The translations under genes and the position numbers were made by a program. The notes under the pieces are model-generated. The model ran no database searches. It was not told the DNA's origin and saw only the letters and a program-made list of their open reading frames with translations. Positions 35,279-46,091 of a stretch of 64,000 bases of DNA are shown here, piece by piece. Source of the stretch: Hygrocybe punicea (lineage: Eukaryota; Basidiomycota; Agaricomycetes; Agaricales; Hygrophoraceae); NCBI GenBank assembly GCA_963556145.1, contig OY744468.1, forward strand, positions 4,588,001-4,652,000, given 5' to 3'. Every line of letters starts with the position of its first letter. Position 1 is the stretch's first letter.

Positions 35279-36477
35279 TAGTGTTGCCGTAGTTTGGTTC
35301 CGAACCTAGCCAAACCCAGTTCAAACCCAGAACTGAACCCTAGGTTCAGTCTAAGTTCAGCCAAGTGCTGAACTGGACTGCGGGTTCAGTTCCGGGTTTC
35401 GAGGCCTGCCGGATTTCCTGAACAGCTCCAAACTGCGTCCAAACCGCAAACGCGGATATTTTCAAGGTATTTATTTCATTTGTTTTTTGTATTTCTTTAC
35501 TTACTTTTTCATGGTAAACAGTATCATGTGACCATTACACGTAGGTTCTCTTTCACCAACACCGCAATGCGAGGCCAATGAACGCGACTCAATGTCACGT
35601 TCATGAACACTGGTAAGTCTGGTAATTTCTCTTAGCTTTACTAATATTATCTGTGACAGGAAACTCGACTGCAACCACATCGCAAGCACACAACCCCAAC
35701 CCCAACACAACGCCAACGGATGCGGGACAGCCGCAACACCACCACCACCACCACCAGCGGCGGCAACTGCAACAGCAATGGCAACGGCAACCAGGCAATG
35801 ACAACAGCAACAGCCAGCAGCAGTGACAGCGGCAGTGGCAACAGCAACAGCAACAGCAGCAGCAGCAGCAATGCCGGCAGCAGCAGCAGCAACAGCAGCA
35901 GCAGCAACGCCGGCAATAGCAGCAGCAGCAGCAATGCTGGCAGCAGCAGCAGCACCAGCAGCAGCAGCAACGCCGGCAATAGCAGCAGCAGCAGCAATGC
36001 TGGCAGCAGCAGCAGCACCAGCGGCAGCAGCAACAGCAGCAATGCCAATGGCCACAACAGCAGCAGCAGTGGCAGCAGCAACGGCCACAGCAGCAGCAGC
36101 AGCGCTGGCAGCAGCAGCAACAGCAGCAGTGGCAGCAGCGCTGGCAGCAGCAGCAACAGCAGCAGTGGCAGCAGCAGCAACAGCAGCAGTGGCAGCAGCA
36201 GCAGCGCCGGACGACTCCCCCACAGCCCAACTTCCTCGTGAAGTGTAGCGCCATATCAATTGATATGTGCCTGCCATTCACGAGGAGAACGGAGCTCATG
36301 GGGTGAGCCAACCTCGGTCTGGGTTCAGACCACGTTTGAACCCAGACCGAAAGCAGCAAGACGGTTCAATGCCGTCCGGGTCCAGGTTTGGCCATGCGCC
36401 AAACCAGACCCGAAGTTCAGTTTGCGGTTCCGCCAAAAAGGCTCGGAACCGGACCAAATTGAACTTCGGCAACACTA
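35279..36477. mobile_element. hAT-like TIR element carrying a CAG-repeat block
   Basis: Left end TAGTGTTGCCGTAGTTTGG and complementary right end TAGTGTTGCCGAAGTTCAA, each followed by GGTTC/GAACC subterminal motifs. The interior (35740-36215) is mostly CAG/CAA/GGC triplets, giving long but meaningless poly-Ala, poly-Cys, poly-Leu or Ser/Gly/Asn frames. Flanks ATACGCAG and ATCCTGAT do not match, so one side has been rearranged; the right side abuts a truncated LTR. Confidence 0.7.
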
Positions 36478-36481
36478 ATCC

Positions 36482-36861
36482 TGATTTATATGTATCTCCA
36501 TTGCGATGCAACTGCGATATGCGCATGATATGGGTGATACTTTGACATTACGGCGATTTTCTTCGGAGCTCTTCGGCCCCTTCGGAAACATATTTCGAGC
36601 CTCTCTGACATCACCCACGATTATACCATTCACCCTATTCCATTCCGATTCCATTCCGGTTCCAGGGAAGTCTTTATGCGACATGTTTCACTTATTTCAA
36701 ACATTATAGCTCCTATCCTCTAGATATTTTGGAAATTGCTTTGCATGGTGCTATACCCTTTGTTTCAGTTCCATTTCATCCCTATTGCACCATAGTTCCA
36801 TCGTGCGCTGTCTATTTGTCTTGCCTTCTTCACCCTTTATTATCCTAACAACCAACTTATA
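36482..36861 (+). repeat. Truncated LTR, inverted relative to 36927-37737
   Basis: Plus-strand copy of the internal part of the TGATATGCAG-type LTR, missing both ends. It faces the full LTR at 36927-37737 across 65 bp of internal sequence, giving a roughly 380-bp inverted repeat. Confidence 0.75.
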
Positions 36862-36926
36862 AAGGGTGTCACTGGTGAAAGAACCAAGAGGATATTTCGA
36901 AGAACTCCTCGCAGTGGGCTCCAAAA

Positions 36927-37737
36927 TGAAAGGGTGCACTGCGGTAATGTGAACAGAATCAAATACCAACTCTACCACAGTGCTGTACGAATTCTGAGGG
37001 GTTCAATCTCAATCCAAAAGGTTAATAAAAATACTCAGAGGTGCTCTGGATAGCTGCGATGATGTTTCTGATGTGTGCAATGTGTGCGATGTGTGTGGTG
37101 TGCGCGAAACAGTCAGCAATGTTTTCGGTGTATACATAGCACTTTGTAGAAGGAATGCAAAGTTTAATAGAGCATAGCGGAGCTATCACATGGACGGCGC
37201 AGTAAAGAGGTGATATAATAGACTGGAATCAGGGGTATACAAGATGTCTCTCTAGTATGTAAACTATAGAGGGTATTTATGCGAAGTTGGTTGTTAGGAT
37301 AATAAAGGGTGAAGAAGGCAAGACAAATAGATGGTGCACGACGGAACTAGGGATGAAATGGAACTGAAACAAAGGGTATAGCACCATGCGAAGCAATTTC
37401 CAAAATATCTAGAGGATAGGAGCTATAATGTTTGAAATAAGTGAAACATGTCACATAAAGACTTCCCTGGAACCAGAACGGAATCGGAATGGAATAGGGT
37501 GAATGGTATAAGCGTGGGTGATGTCAGAGAGGCTCGAAATATGTTTCCGAAGGGGCCGAAGAGCTCCGAAGAAAATCGCTGTAATGTCAAAGTATCGCCC
37601 ATATCGTGCACATATCACAGTTGCATCGCAATGGAGATACATATAAATCAGGATGTTTCGCTGTGAATCACAGCATGTCGAGGCTAGAATAGGTCCAATA
37701 GAATGTTTCCGTGCTTAGGGACGTGCACTGCATATCA
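36927..37737 (-). mobile_element. LTR with adjacent primer-binding site
   Basis: 811-bp minus-strand LTR, TGATATGCAG to CACCCTTTCA, homologous to the solo LTR at 5437-6260. Immediately after it on the minus strand comes TTTTGGAGCCCACTGCGAGG, whose TGG start fits pairing to a tRNA CCA end. The same site follows the LTR at 40963-41203. It interrupts Gypsy between protease and RT. Confidence 0.8.
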
Positions 37738-38528
37738 CCGGCGTCATCCCTGGCTTCCACGGTGTTGCACAGTGCTGTGTCTGGCAACTCTGTGAGCAGG
37801 GTGAATGGGTTCCAGGTGTGGATCATAGTGGGCGATTCCACTGGAGGAGCGCTGGCTGTCGCTGTGTCGTGGACCACGACATCCTTGACTGGGATGGTGG
37901 GAGGCATAGCCTCCGGGTTCTCATTCTGTAGTGTCATCCATCCGCTGTCATGTGGGATTTGCAAGGTGTCATCGCTGCAGTCATGGATGGCATTGAATTG
38001 CTGGAGCAAAGGTTTGCCCAGGAGTATGGACCAGGAGCTGCCAATGGGAAACACCATGAAAGTGGCAGTCTTGTGTGAATTCCTGAGTTTGACGTCACCT
38101 TGCCAATGTCCATGTGATGGTTCCCTGGCGCTGTTCACCATGTGCAGGGTCTTGTGTGATGGTTGTAATTTACCCAGCTGGTGCCGCATTTCATTGTACA
38201 CAGTCGAGCAAATGGAGTTCACCATTGCACTGTCATCAATGAGACTGTGGATGCACTGGTGTGACCCGCTGGGGCCTTGGAGATCAACTGATTGCAAGAA
38301 TGGTTTTACAGTGTGTGGGGTTACCGGTGCATTCTTTCCCACCACATACAGGTCAACAGTTTCATGTTTGGATTCGTGACCTGAACATGAGATATCAGTA
38401 CTGACTAAAGAGTCCTGTGCCATGTCCATATGTGGCTTTATTTTGGGAGAATGTGCTGGCATGTCCCCAACCCATCCCATACAGTGGTTGGGGACTGGTG
38501 TTTCCATCTGTTCATTTGTCTTGGCCAC
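37738..38528 (-). pseudogene. Gypsy aspartic protease region
   Basis: Minus-strand frame with a retropepsin-like layout: hydrophobic strand then IHSLIDDSAMVNSICSTVY, where the catalytic D-S/T-G is D-D-S-A, and later FPIGSSWSILLGKPLLQQF, the conserved hydrophobic-Gly block. The downstream linker is cut by the LTR at 37737. The altered active site suggests inactivity. Confidence 0.65.
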
Positions 38529-38539
38529 CCGACTTTCAT

Positions 38540-39190
38540 CTATGCGGACAGCCCCCTCCCATTTCCCTGGACATCATCGAAGTTGTTTGGGTACTGATGT
38601 CTGCCATATCGCTGTTCATAGTCGTTGTACCCACCATAGTTTTGGTGTCCATGAGACTGTCTCATTGAGACATGTAGTTTACACTCTGCATTTGGCATTC
38701 CTTCCACGCTTTGTGGGCGATGTGAGATGCTATCCACCACCAGGTACATTCGTTCTCGGGAAGTGTGGTGCCGCCGCAAACCGGTGCTCCGTGCAATGGC
38801 CTGCTGGGCCGCAATCCCAACATTCCCGTGACCCTAGTGGTGCTGTACCCAGGGTAAGCGGATATGGGCATAGCTCATCTGGTTGTGCGTCAGCATGGGC
38901 ATGATGCCATTCGTCAACTTGGGCCCTGTGGGCAGTGCGTCCCTGGTCTGTGTCAGGGTGTTGTTGGATGGTGAGGTTCTGCATGTCGTGATATCGAGTA
39001 GCGATGGGTTGACCCCAGGCACTGGGTTGGAATGGGAATGGTCTGGGTTGTCAAGCGGTATTCGGATTTCCTGCTCCCCCTCAGTAGGGTTGTGGGGCAG
39101 GTCCTCAACTCACAAACAGGTTGCCCCTACCTCCCGTTGTAGATGCAGGTTCGGGGTGGCTTTGGAACAATATAAAGTGATCCTAACCTG
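38540..39190 (-). pseudogene. Gypsy gag C-terminal remnant
   Basis: Frameshifted minus-strand remnants. CWDCGPAGHCTEH (about 38790-38830) resembles a degenerate CCHC zinc knuckle, and HAHADAQPDELCPYPLTLG precedes it. No continuous frame. Confidence 0.4.
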
Positions 39191-39922
39191 AGGGGTGTCA
39201 GCGTAGAAGTGACTGTGGATAATCAGTGTCGGGGATAGTAGTAAAAGGAAGGGAATGTAGGTAAAAGTAAAGCCGCCATGTAAAACTGGACAAGTAACAA
39301 TGAATCCGGCGATGAACGGACTAAAAAGGAATAAATAACAATGAACCCGACGATGTTGGGTACAGCAGGTCGGGTCGGGTCGGGTCGGGTCGGAAACGAT
39401 GAACAAATAACTGGAACAATGATAAAGACGATGAAATGAACTATAATAATCTAAGGGTCTACGAGGACGAGCATTTGAAGTGATTAAAATGATTCTGACT
39501 ATGAGGGAAATGGGGACTAATGGTATCTCTTTTTTTGTATGGTCATTGGGGACCATTTTTATAGTACATGAGTGTGTAGTCTACTTTCGGACATGTCTAT
39601 TTCGGCCGATAGAAACTACAAAGAGAAGATGGAATGGGGATGTGGAAAGGGGGGTTGCAAAGCGACATAAACAGGAAAATGAAGGGGAAAAGGAATATCC
39701 AAGAAAAAGATCTGAAATCTCACATATATCTCCGAAGGGACGAGGGGATGGGTATATAAGGCAAGTTCGAAGTTGGGGATCAAGTCCGATGAGATCCGTC
39801 TCCTATTATTAGAACTCCGGGGCTTCTGAGGCTACCGGATTTGGTCCAAAAGCGGCCATCACAAAGCGGCATGTGTCGGGTCACATCGGGTCACATCGGG
39901 TCACGTCACGTCGGGTTACGTC
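39191..39922. other. Unclassified insertion in gag
   Basis: No Gypsy coding sequence. Read on the minus strand it has a TATATA motif (about 39757), a pyrimidine-rich leader and a CGACC-type pentanucleotide repeat (39368-39392), like a fungal LTR, but no target duplication was found. GGGTTGGAATGGGAAT occurs at both sides (39024-39039 and 39923-39938). Confidence 0.35.
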
Positions 39923-39939
39923 GGGTTGGAATGGGAATC

Positions 39940-40770
39940 GATTGGAGGCGTCAGGTTCGTCCAGATTCGTGATATATCGACGATACAGACTCAGAGGGAC
40001 GTTGAGTCTCTACACCGTGTTCATACCGAATGGGTCGCCTGGATTTCCTTGAGTAGGCTGGTACTGGTGGGTAGGGGCATATTGTTGGCGGGGGAATGTT
40101 GTGGGTTGGAGATGTGTGTGGGCGAGCGTTTTGTGTAGGGCTTGGTTGGTGACGCTGGGATATGTGCCAAATGGGCAGTTTCCTCATCCTTCTCATATTT
40201 TGAGACAGTTTCTCATAAGTGGGTAATGTCGACGTTGTGTACTGTGTCAGCTAGTTCATCGTACGTAGCGCAGGGTTTGTGTCTGATGAGGTCACGGACC
40301 GGCGTTGGGAGCGCATCAAAAATGTCTTGGAGCAGGAGGCAGTTGGTGTCCTCGGTGTCCTTCACCTTGGCAACTAATCCATTCACCCATTTAATGTGAG
40401 TCCAAACCTCCTTTAACCCCACTGTCTCAATTTTTGTACCAAGGGTGTTGATGGGCAGTGTCCATTCCTTGAGTTGGCGAATATGTTTGGTCTTGGATGG
40501 TTTGGGAATCACATTCTTCAGCCACTGCTTTTCGAAGGCCTCTACTAGTTTGTTCCAGTCAGTTTTGATATTGTTGGCTAATCCATCAAGCCACTGATCA
40601 GTGGTGCCACCAAAATCTAGGTTGTTTCGAAAACAGTCAATTTTCTTGTTGTCAGTGGTGTACTCCTTATCTTCAATCTTAATGTTAATTTCTCATAGAA
40701 ATTGTCCTGATGTTATTTTTTCGTCAGGGCCTCTGTCCCAGTGCAGGGAACCCGATTCACTCATTCTGGG
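39940..40770 (-). pseudogene. Gypsy gag
   Basis: Minus-strand reading WLDGLANNIKTDWNKLVEAF, EKQWLKNVIPKPSKTKHIRQ, then EVWTHIKWVNGLVAKV and LLLQDIFDALPTPVRDLIRH. This pattern (a W..L..... .W..L...F..RW block followed by helices) is typical of basidiomycete Gypsy gag. The 5' part continues at 45436 after the hAT-like insertion. Confidence 0.65.
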
Positions 40771-40962
40771 TAGGGATGACCACGGGTTTGGGTCAACCCG
40801 CGGTATTACCAAAACAGGTTGCGCGGGTACGGGTAGGGTGTTTGGTTTCATCACCCATGACCATACCGTGACCCGTACCCGCGGTTTGGCGGTGTGTCAC
40901 GGGTTCATCACACAACCACCACAACCACCTCGACGGCTACGACCAAGGGCGAGCAAGTGTGC

Positions 40963-41203
40963 TGTAGAGATCCATATCTCTGTGAGCACGTATTCTTCTA
41001 TTTTCCTTCATCCCCCTTTCCTCTGCATTCCCCTCTCTTGATTATTTTCCATTTCCTTCATACACTCCCTTTATAGATACTATACAGTACCTATATAGTG
41101 TTTTGTGTACATACATACAAACAAGTTGAGTTTTGGGTTTTCACCCCAACGACAAGAACTTGCCCACCCCGAATCCGCGCCTACAAAGGCCGCGTTCACC
41201 ACA
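40963..41203 (+). repeat. 5' LTR, 241 bp
   Basis: Direct repeat of 44400-44640; contains GATACTATACAGTACC and CCTATATAG near 41080-41098, a likely promoter. Confidence 0.88.
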
Positions 41204-41637
41204 TCTGGAGCCCACCGCAAGGAACTGTCAGCTCACTTCACTCTCCTTGTATTTCTATACCCTGTTTGCCACTTTTGGCATAAAAACCCTCCTTTTTGGC
41301 TGCAAAAAAGATTTCCTGCGCCTCGTCGTGGCCTCGTAGCTTTAAAAAGCTTCCCGAAGATGTTATCCACCCTCTACTTGCTTCTGTGTAGGTTTCTCGC
41401 GCCTCCCCAATGGCAGCCGTTCCCCCTCGCAAGTCCCAGAGCCAGTGACACGTCACATGCCGACGAACCCGACTTTCGCTTATTGTCAATTTTCCTCAGC
41501 TTCGTTCTCTCTTTTTTCTATGTTCTCATGTATTACATCACCATCTACTTCCATATTCCTTTGTTTTCCGCCCGACTTCCGCCTCCGAAGACCCCAAAAA
41601 TGACAAAAATACGCCAAGTGTAGCACGAGTACCCGAA

Positions 41638-44280
41638 ATGAGTCGAGTTCGAGAACTAAAAGAACTACAGGTTGGATTAGCTGAAAAAGAGAAGCAAGGT
41701 GAAGGCTTATGCGCCTGTGGACAAAAGTACGTACAGGTTCGCCATCCTAGAGGTTCCCGCATGGGAAAACAGTACCAAATCTGGCAAGCTCACCTCAAAC
41801 CCGTGCCGCTGCCAACATCCAACGCCTGGACACCCACTCACGCCGCCTCTCGACCCACCGGAACCACGCAAACCCCTTCGACATGCCAGAAAGAGCCCAC
41901 GCGGCTGCTTACCACCGTCTCGGGCCATCACCAATGCGCAGCGCCCACACAACGCCAACGCCAACCCGCAGCTCTCCCATTCGACATCCAGCAACCTCGT
42001 ACCACGTCCCAAGGCCCTCCATTCACCGTCAACGACTCAAACGAGCAAATCCTGTACGAGTTTGGACAACCCAGCCGCATGCCACATCACAAATCGCCAG
42101 CACGCGTTGCCAGCCCACCAAACGTGTCACCACGTGTCTACCACCCACAGACCGCGTCACACGTGACCGTACATGCCCCAGCACCCCCACGCACGACGTC
42201 GTCGCCGTGGTGGACCCAGTCTGTCGAGTCCCAGGCACCACAACATCAAGAACGCGACCCCGCATCTCCCGCGTTCCCCAGCTTTGTACCACCCCGCAGA
42301 TCGTCCCCTACACGTTCGTACTGCCCCCTGTGCGCCTCAAACGACCCAAACGATTCGGTACCGCGCGTTTACAGCAATCCGGCCGCCTCCTATGTCACCC
42401 TGCCTCGCGACCCGGCATATTCGACATCCCCAGCCGCTCACGCCATTGTTGGACCACCCGCCACCTCGTACTGCATCCCAGCACCCGCCACTGCCCCTCG
42501 CGAGTCCGTGCGAGCCATCCCCACCACGTTCGAGCTCCCCACGCCGTGCCACGTCACTCCGCCATATGCACACGCATATTCGACGTCACCGGCCTCGCCC
42601 CCCTTTGTTGAACATCCCGCCGCCTCGTACAGCCTCCCAGCACCTCACGGCGTCCCTCGCGAGTTCGTACAAGCCGTCCCCACCGTTATCAAGTCCCCAA
42701 CGCCGTGCAACGTCAATCCGCCTCATGCACCCGTCTACTCGACATCCCCGGCCGCTCACTCATTCGTTGGACACTCCACCGCCTCGTACGACATCTCAGC
42801 ACCCCACAGCGTCCCTCGCGAGTCCGTACCAGCCGCCCCTGCCGTTCTCGAGGCCCCACTCGCGTGCCACATCGATCCACCTCATGCACCCCCCTATTCG
42901 ACGTCACCTCCCTTTGTTGGACGACCCGCCGCCTTGTACAACCCCCCAAGTCCCCGCACCGTCATTCGCAAGCCCTTATGAGCTGCCCCTGCCGTTAACG
43001 AGGTCCCACGCGCATGCCACGTCACTCAGCGTCATACACCCGCCTATTCGACGTCCCCGGCCTCTCCCACCATCGTTAGACACCCCGCCGCCTCACACCG
43101 CTTTCCAGCACCCCACAGCACCCCTCGTGAGTTCCTACCAGCTGCCGCTGCCGTTATTGAGTCCCCAATGTCATGCCACGCCAACCCGCCTCATACCCCC
43201 GCCTACTCGACATCCCCGGCCGCTCACACCTTCGCTGGACCACCCGCCGCCTCGTACCACTTCCCAAGGCCACACAACGCCCATCGTGACACCGTACAAG
43301 CCGTCCCTGTGGCATTCGAGCACTCGACGCTGTGCCACGTCACCCGACAGCCAACCCCCACATCCCACCATCCAAGGCCAACGACCACCGCATATGCCGG
43401 CCCCCACACTCTCGTTCACGCCCCCAGACCTCTGTATGGCCCCTTCCTGTGCGAAATGAGTCCATCCCCGTCCCTCTTCGTCCCACGCGAGCCGCCACGT
43501 CACCCCACCTCGACCCCCACTCTCGACCCCCAATCCCAAGCCATCCCTGTCCTCGTCCACCCCCGTTCAACCACCTACGCCCTTGACCAACCCCACGATG
43601 CCCCCCCTGTCCATTTGCGAGCTCAAACGAAGCCCCCGACTATCCACAACCACGAACCCGCACCCACCAGCCGCCCAAGCCTGTTTCCCGACCCGACGCA
43701 CCCGCAACCGAATCCCTACACCCACGCCCAAGTCCCGTCACTCCTGTCAATGTCCCCGTTGTCGTTCCCAACCGCGCACAAAGATCCCCAGACCCCGCTT
43801 CTACATATCCACACACCCACGCTCATTGGCCATCAACATCCGTTCCTTGACCTCGTACCCCCGTCTCCATTGTCTTACACCCACGTCTCCATCCCTTTAC
43901 CTTTGCCTACGTCCCTGCCACCATCTCCCCTCATCGTAGCACCCCTACCAATTTACTCTATGAGTTTAGTACACCAACTCTCCACCTTCGACGACCTCCC
44001 CTTCCCTCTTGCTTCACCCTCACCCACACCACCTTTGACCCCGATACCCCTCGACAACCCCTTCCCACGTGTCCTCAATGGACTTTTCAGAATCACTTCC
44101 CCCTCAGCACCCGAGCCTGACTCTACCCAGCCCATTGTCGCCGATGATCTCCCTCCAGCAACCTCACTTGCCATCAAGCTTGCCATAATCACCCTCAAGG
44201 CCCTCAAGATTTTCGAGCAGAGATTAGCAGAGATGTCAGAAAGGATAGAGAGTCTAGAAAGGAGGCAGCTTGTGGTTTGA
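41638..44280 (+). CDS. Proline-rich repeat protein of the LTR element, one in-frame stop
   Basis: A single frame of 881 codons from ATG 41638 to TGA 44278-44280, broken only by TGA at 42979-42981, where sister repeats have a Pro codon. N-terminus: MSRVRELKELQVGLAEKEKQ, charged and helical, then GLCACGQKYVQVRHPRGSR. The middle is Pro/Thr/Ser/His-rich with a 53-residue tandem repeat (units with YSTSPA, PAASY and PRESV). The C-terminus turns helical (LAIKLAIITLKALKIFEQRL and a coiled coil ending ERRQLVV). The ends could serve oligomerisation, as in a Gag-like or structural protein, but no known domain is recognised and no zinc knuckle is seen. A long proline-rich frame also opens in other frames because the DNA is C-rich; this frame is preferred because it alone carries the structured termini. 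Confidence 0.6.
42415..43360 (+). repeat. 159-bp (53-codon) tandem repeat
   Basis: Six units beginning near 42415, 42574, 42733, 42892, 43042 and 43201. Spacing is 159 bp except one of 150 bp (a 9-bp loss that keeps the frame). Units share TATTCGACRTCCCC and GCCTCGTAC. Period and indel are multiples of three, consistent with past selection on the protein. Confidence 0.85.
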
Positions 44281-44399
44281 GTTTTATTTTATCTTTGAGT
44301 ATATTCCCCACCCACTTTCATTCCCTCCCTCTTTTTTTTATTTCTTTATTATCCTTGTGTTTATGACTGAGGGCAGTCATTATTAGAGTCCCCTGTGGA

Positions 44400-44640
44400 T
44401 GTAGAGATCCATATCTCTGTGAGCATGTATTCTTCTATTTTCCTTCATCCCCCTTTCCTCTGCATTCCCCTCTCTTAATTATTTTCCATTTCCTTCATAC
44501 ACTCCCTTTATAGATACTATACAGTACCTATATAGTGTTTTGTGTACATACATACAAACAAGTTGAGTTTTGGGTTTTCACCCCAACGACAAGAACTTGC
44601 CCACCCCGAATCCGCACCTACAAAGGCCGCGTTCACCACA
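44400..44640 (+). repeat. 3' LTR, 241 bp
   Basis: Direct repeat of 40963-41203; ends GCGTTCACCACA. Confidence 0.88.
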
Positions 44641-44815
44641 GCACGGCAACCAGACGACCAACCGGAACAGTCAAAGGAAGGAGCAGGGAAGTGGCCGGGG
44701 GGTGGTGCTCCCACTTCCCGGCCTAGGTAAGTCTCAATTTCTGATCAAGTAATGAACTGTAGCTAACTACGCTATGACAACAACAACAACAGCATGGGGC
44801 AACAGCACGCAACGA

Positions 44816-45140
44816 CAACGACGCGTCGCCCTCTCGTCCACCTCGCGGACACGCAACAACAACAACGCGTTGCCCTCTCGTCCACCTCGCAGACACGCAA
44901 CAACAACAATGCGTGCCCCTCTCGTCCACCTCGCAGACAAGCAACAACAACGACGCACCCCCTCTCGTCCACCTCGTGGACACGCAACAACAACAACAAC
45001 GTGTCCCCCGGCCTGGGCCTTTGTCCACCTCGCAGACACGCAACAATGACGCGTCCCCCTTCGTCCACCTCACGGACACGCAACAGCAACGACGGCGACG
45101 CGTCCCCCTCTCGTCCCCCTCTTGTCCACCTCGCAGACGC
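44816..45140. repeat. About 44-bp minisatellite
   Basis: Tandem units containing TCGTCCACCTCGC and ACACGCAACAACAAC at 44834, 44878, 44922 and 44965, decaying rightwards. Lies in the right arm of the hAT-like element. Confidence 0.8.
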
Positions 45141-45435
45141 GCTACAACGCGTCCGACGGCACATGCCCCCCTCGTTCCCCATGTTGATCACCTCGCGGAC
45201 AAGCACGTCGCGTCAATTGACGCCGGCGCTGCATCTGCGAGGTTGCAGAGCGGAACGGGGGCTGTGGTGGACGGCGGGACGTGACGGTACACCACAGGTA
45301 AGGTGTACCGTCGTGACCCGTGGATGTTCGGGTGCGGTGCGGGTCAAAACTGCCCCGGGTAAGGTGTTCACGGGTACGGGTGCGGTGTCAGCCGAGCCGA
45401 CCCGTTCAAGACCCGTGGTCATCCCTAATTCTGGG

Positions 45436-45947
45436 TCTGGGTGGGCATGGAAGTGGTATAGTTGGCAAGGTTGGTGGGGTGGTTGGTTCTGGGTTCTCAG
45501 AGTCTGTTGAGGGTGTTGTGATCGAGGAGACCAATGATGTGGATGAAGTTGGTGGGGTGCTCGAGTATCTACCATATCTGTCTTGGACTCAGATAGTTGA
45601 TCTGTGTGCATGCAGTGCTGGATGTGGGTGGATTGTTGGTGCCGTTTTTGCTGGGGAAATTTGTTGTGGGTCTGTTGTGATTCGGTGTTCTGCATACAGT
45701 TCTCGGTGCTCAGTTCTCAGTTCTCAGTGCTTGGTTCTCAGTTCTCAGTGCTCAGTTCTCGGTTCTCAGTGCTCAGTGCTTGGTGTTTGGTTCTTGGGTT
45801 CTCAATGTCTTAGTAATGAAGTGCTCGGATTATGGGTGCTCGGTGTTGTGAGTCGTTGGGTTTTTTGGGAAGTCAGCATTGGGGTGAGAGGTCGCTAAAA
45901 ATTGATATTCAGTGTGGGCTGGGTTGAAATCACTCTCATCACCACAT
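45436..45947 (-). pseudogene. Gypsy 5' leader and gag N-terminus
   Basis: Sequence between the 5' LTR and the hAT-like insertion. Includes a short tandem repeat of GGTTCTCAG/TGCTCAGTTCTC units (45700-45785). The minus-strand frame is Gln/His/Pro-rich and continues into gag at 40770 when the hAT-like element and one ATTCTGGG are removed. Confidence 0.5.
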
Positions 45948-46091
45948 TGGAGTGGGAGGGAGGCTGCTATCCTGAGATTGTCTCTAATCTGGTTGTTGTG
46001 TAGGACTGACTCTACCAAAACAACAGATCTGTCTACTAAAGGGAACCGAACCATGGGAACTCCAGTCACGTGACTACCCACATCTAATCCA
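45948..46091 (-). repeat. Gypsy 5' LTR
   Basis: 144 bp, same ends as 31028-31165 (TGGAGTGGGAGGG to CATCTAATCCA on the plus strand). It abuts ATPase coding sequence (LPVCVTLLLTV) on its right. Confidence 0.75.

Larger units (their letters stand above)
40963..44640 (+). mobile_element. Young LTR element without pol
   Basis: Two 241-bp LTRs (40963-41203 and 44400-44640), TGTAGAGATCC to GCGTTCACCACA, differing at only about three positions, all transitions. After the 5' LTR come two bases and TGGAGCCCACCGCAAGGA, a primer-binding site nearly identical to that of the 811-bp LTR at 36927. The only long ORF is the proline-rich protein at 41638-44280; no protease, RT or integrase is present. The flanks (TGTGC and GCACG) do not show a direct duplication. 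A non-autonomous LTR (LARD-type) element is the best description. Confidence 0.82.
40771..45427. mobile_element. hAT-like element, 4.66 kb, hosting an LTR element
   Basis: Ends TAGGGATGACCACGGGT and, complementary, TAGGGATGACCACGGGTC. Exact 8-bp duplication ATTCTGGG at 40763-40770 and 45428-45435. Subterminal CGGGTACGGGT/ACCCGTG motifs at both ends. Without the LTR element (40963-44640) only about 980 bp remain, including a 44-bp minisatellite, and no transposase, so it is non-autonomous. Confidence 0.92.
31028..46091 (-). mobile_element. Degenerate Gypsy (Ty3-like) retrotransposon, heavily nested
   Basis: Minus-strand element bounded by short LTRs (31028-31165 and 45948-46091). Gag, protease, reverse transcriptase, RNase H and integrase appear in Ty3/Gypsy order. 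After the 5' LTR the minus strand reads TGTGGTGATGAGAGTGATTT, a possible initiator-Met-like primer site. Next to the 3' LTR is a purine run ending AAAGGAGGGGGGGG, a good polypurine tract. The element lies in the coding part of the ATPase gene. No target duplication was found (TACTT versus ATGTG). Several later insertions split it: 33030-33230, 34705-35010, 35279-37737 and 40771-45427. Confidence 0.8.

Noticed and set aside
35501..36359. Several long frames of Ala, Cys, Leu or Ser/Gly/Asn
   Set aside because: Produced by CAG/CAA/GGC triplet repeats in all frames on both strands; no non-repetitive coding sequence.
42173..43459. 428-codon plus-strand frame overlapping the proline-rich ORF
   Set aside because: A shadow in another frame of the same C-rich tandem repeat; lacks the structured N- and C-termini of the main frame.
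42415..45140. CRISPR-like direct repeats
   Set aside because: Repeats are contiguous coding or minisatellite units without unique spacers, and the host is a eukaryote.
44774..45510. Frames with repeated HLADTQQQQ-like units
   Set aside because: Translation of the 44-bp minisatellite inside the hAT-like element.
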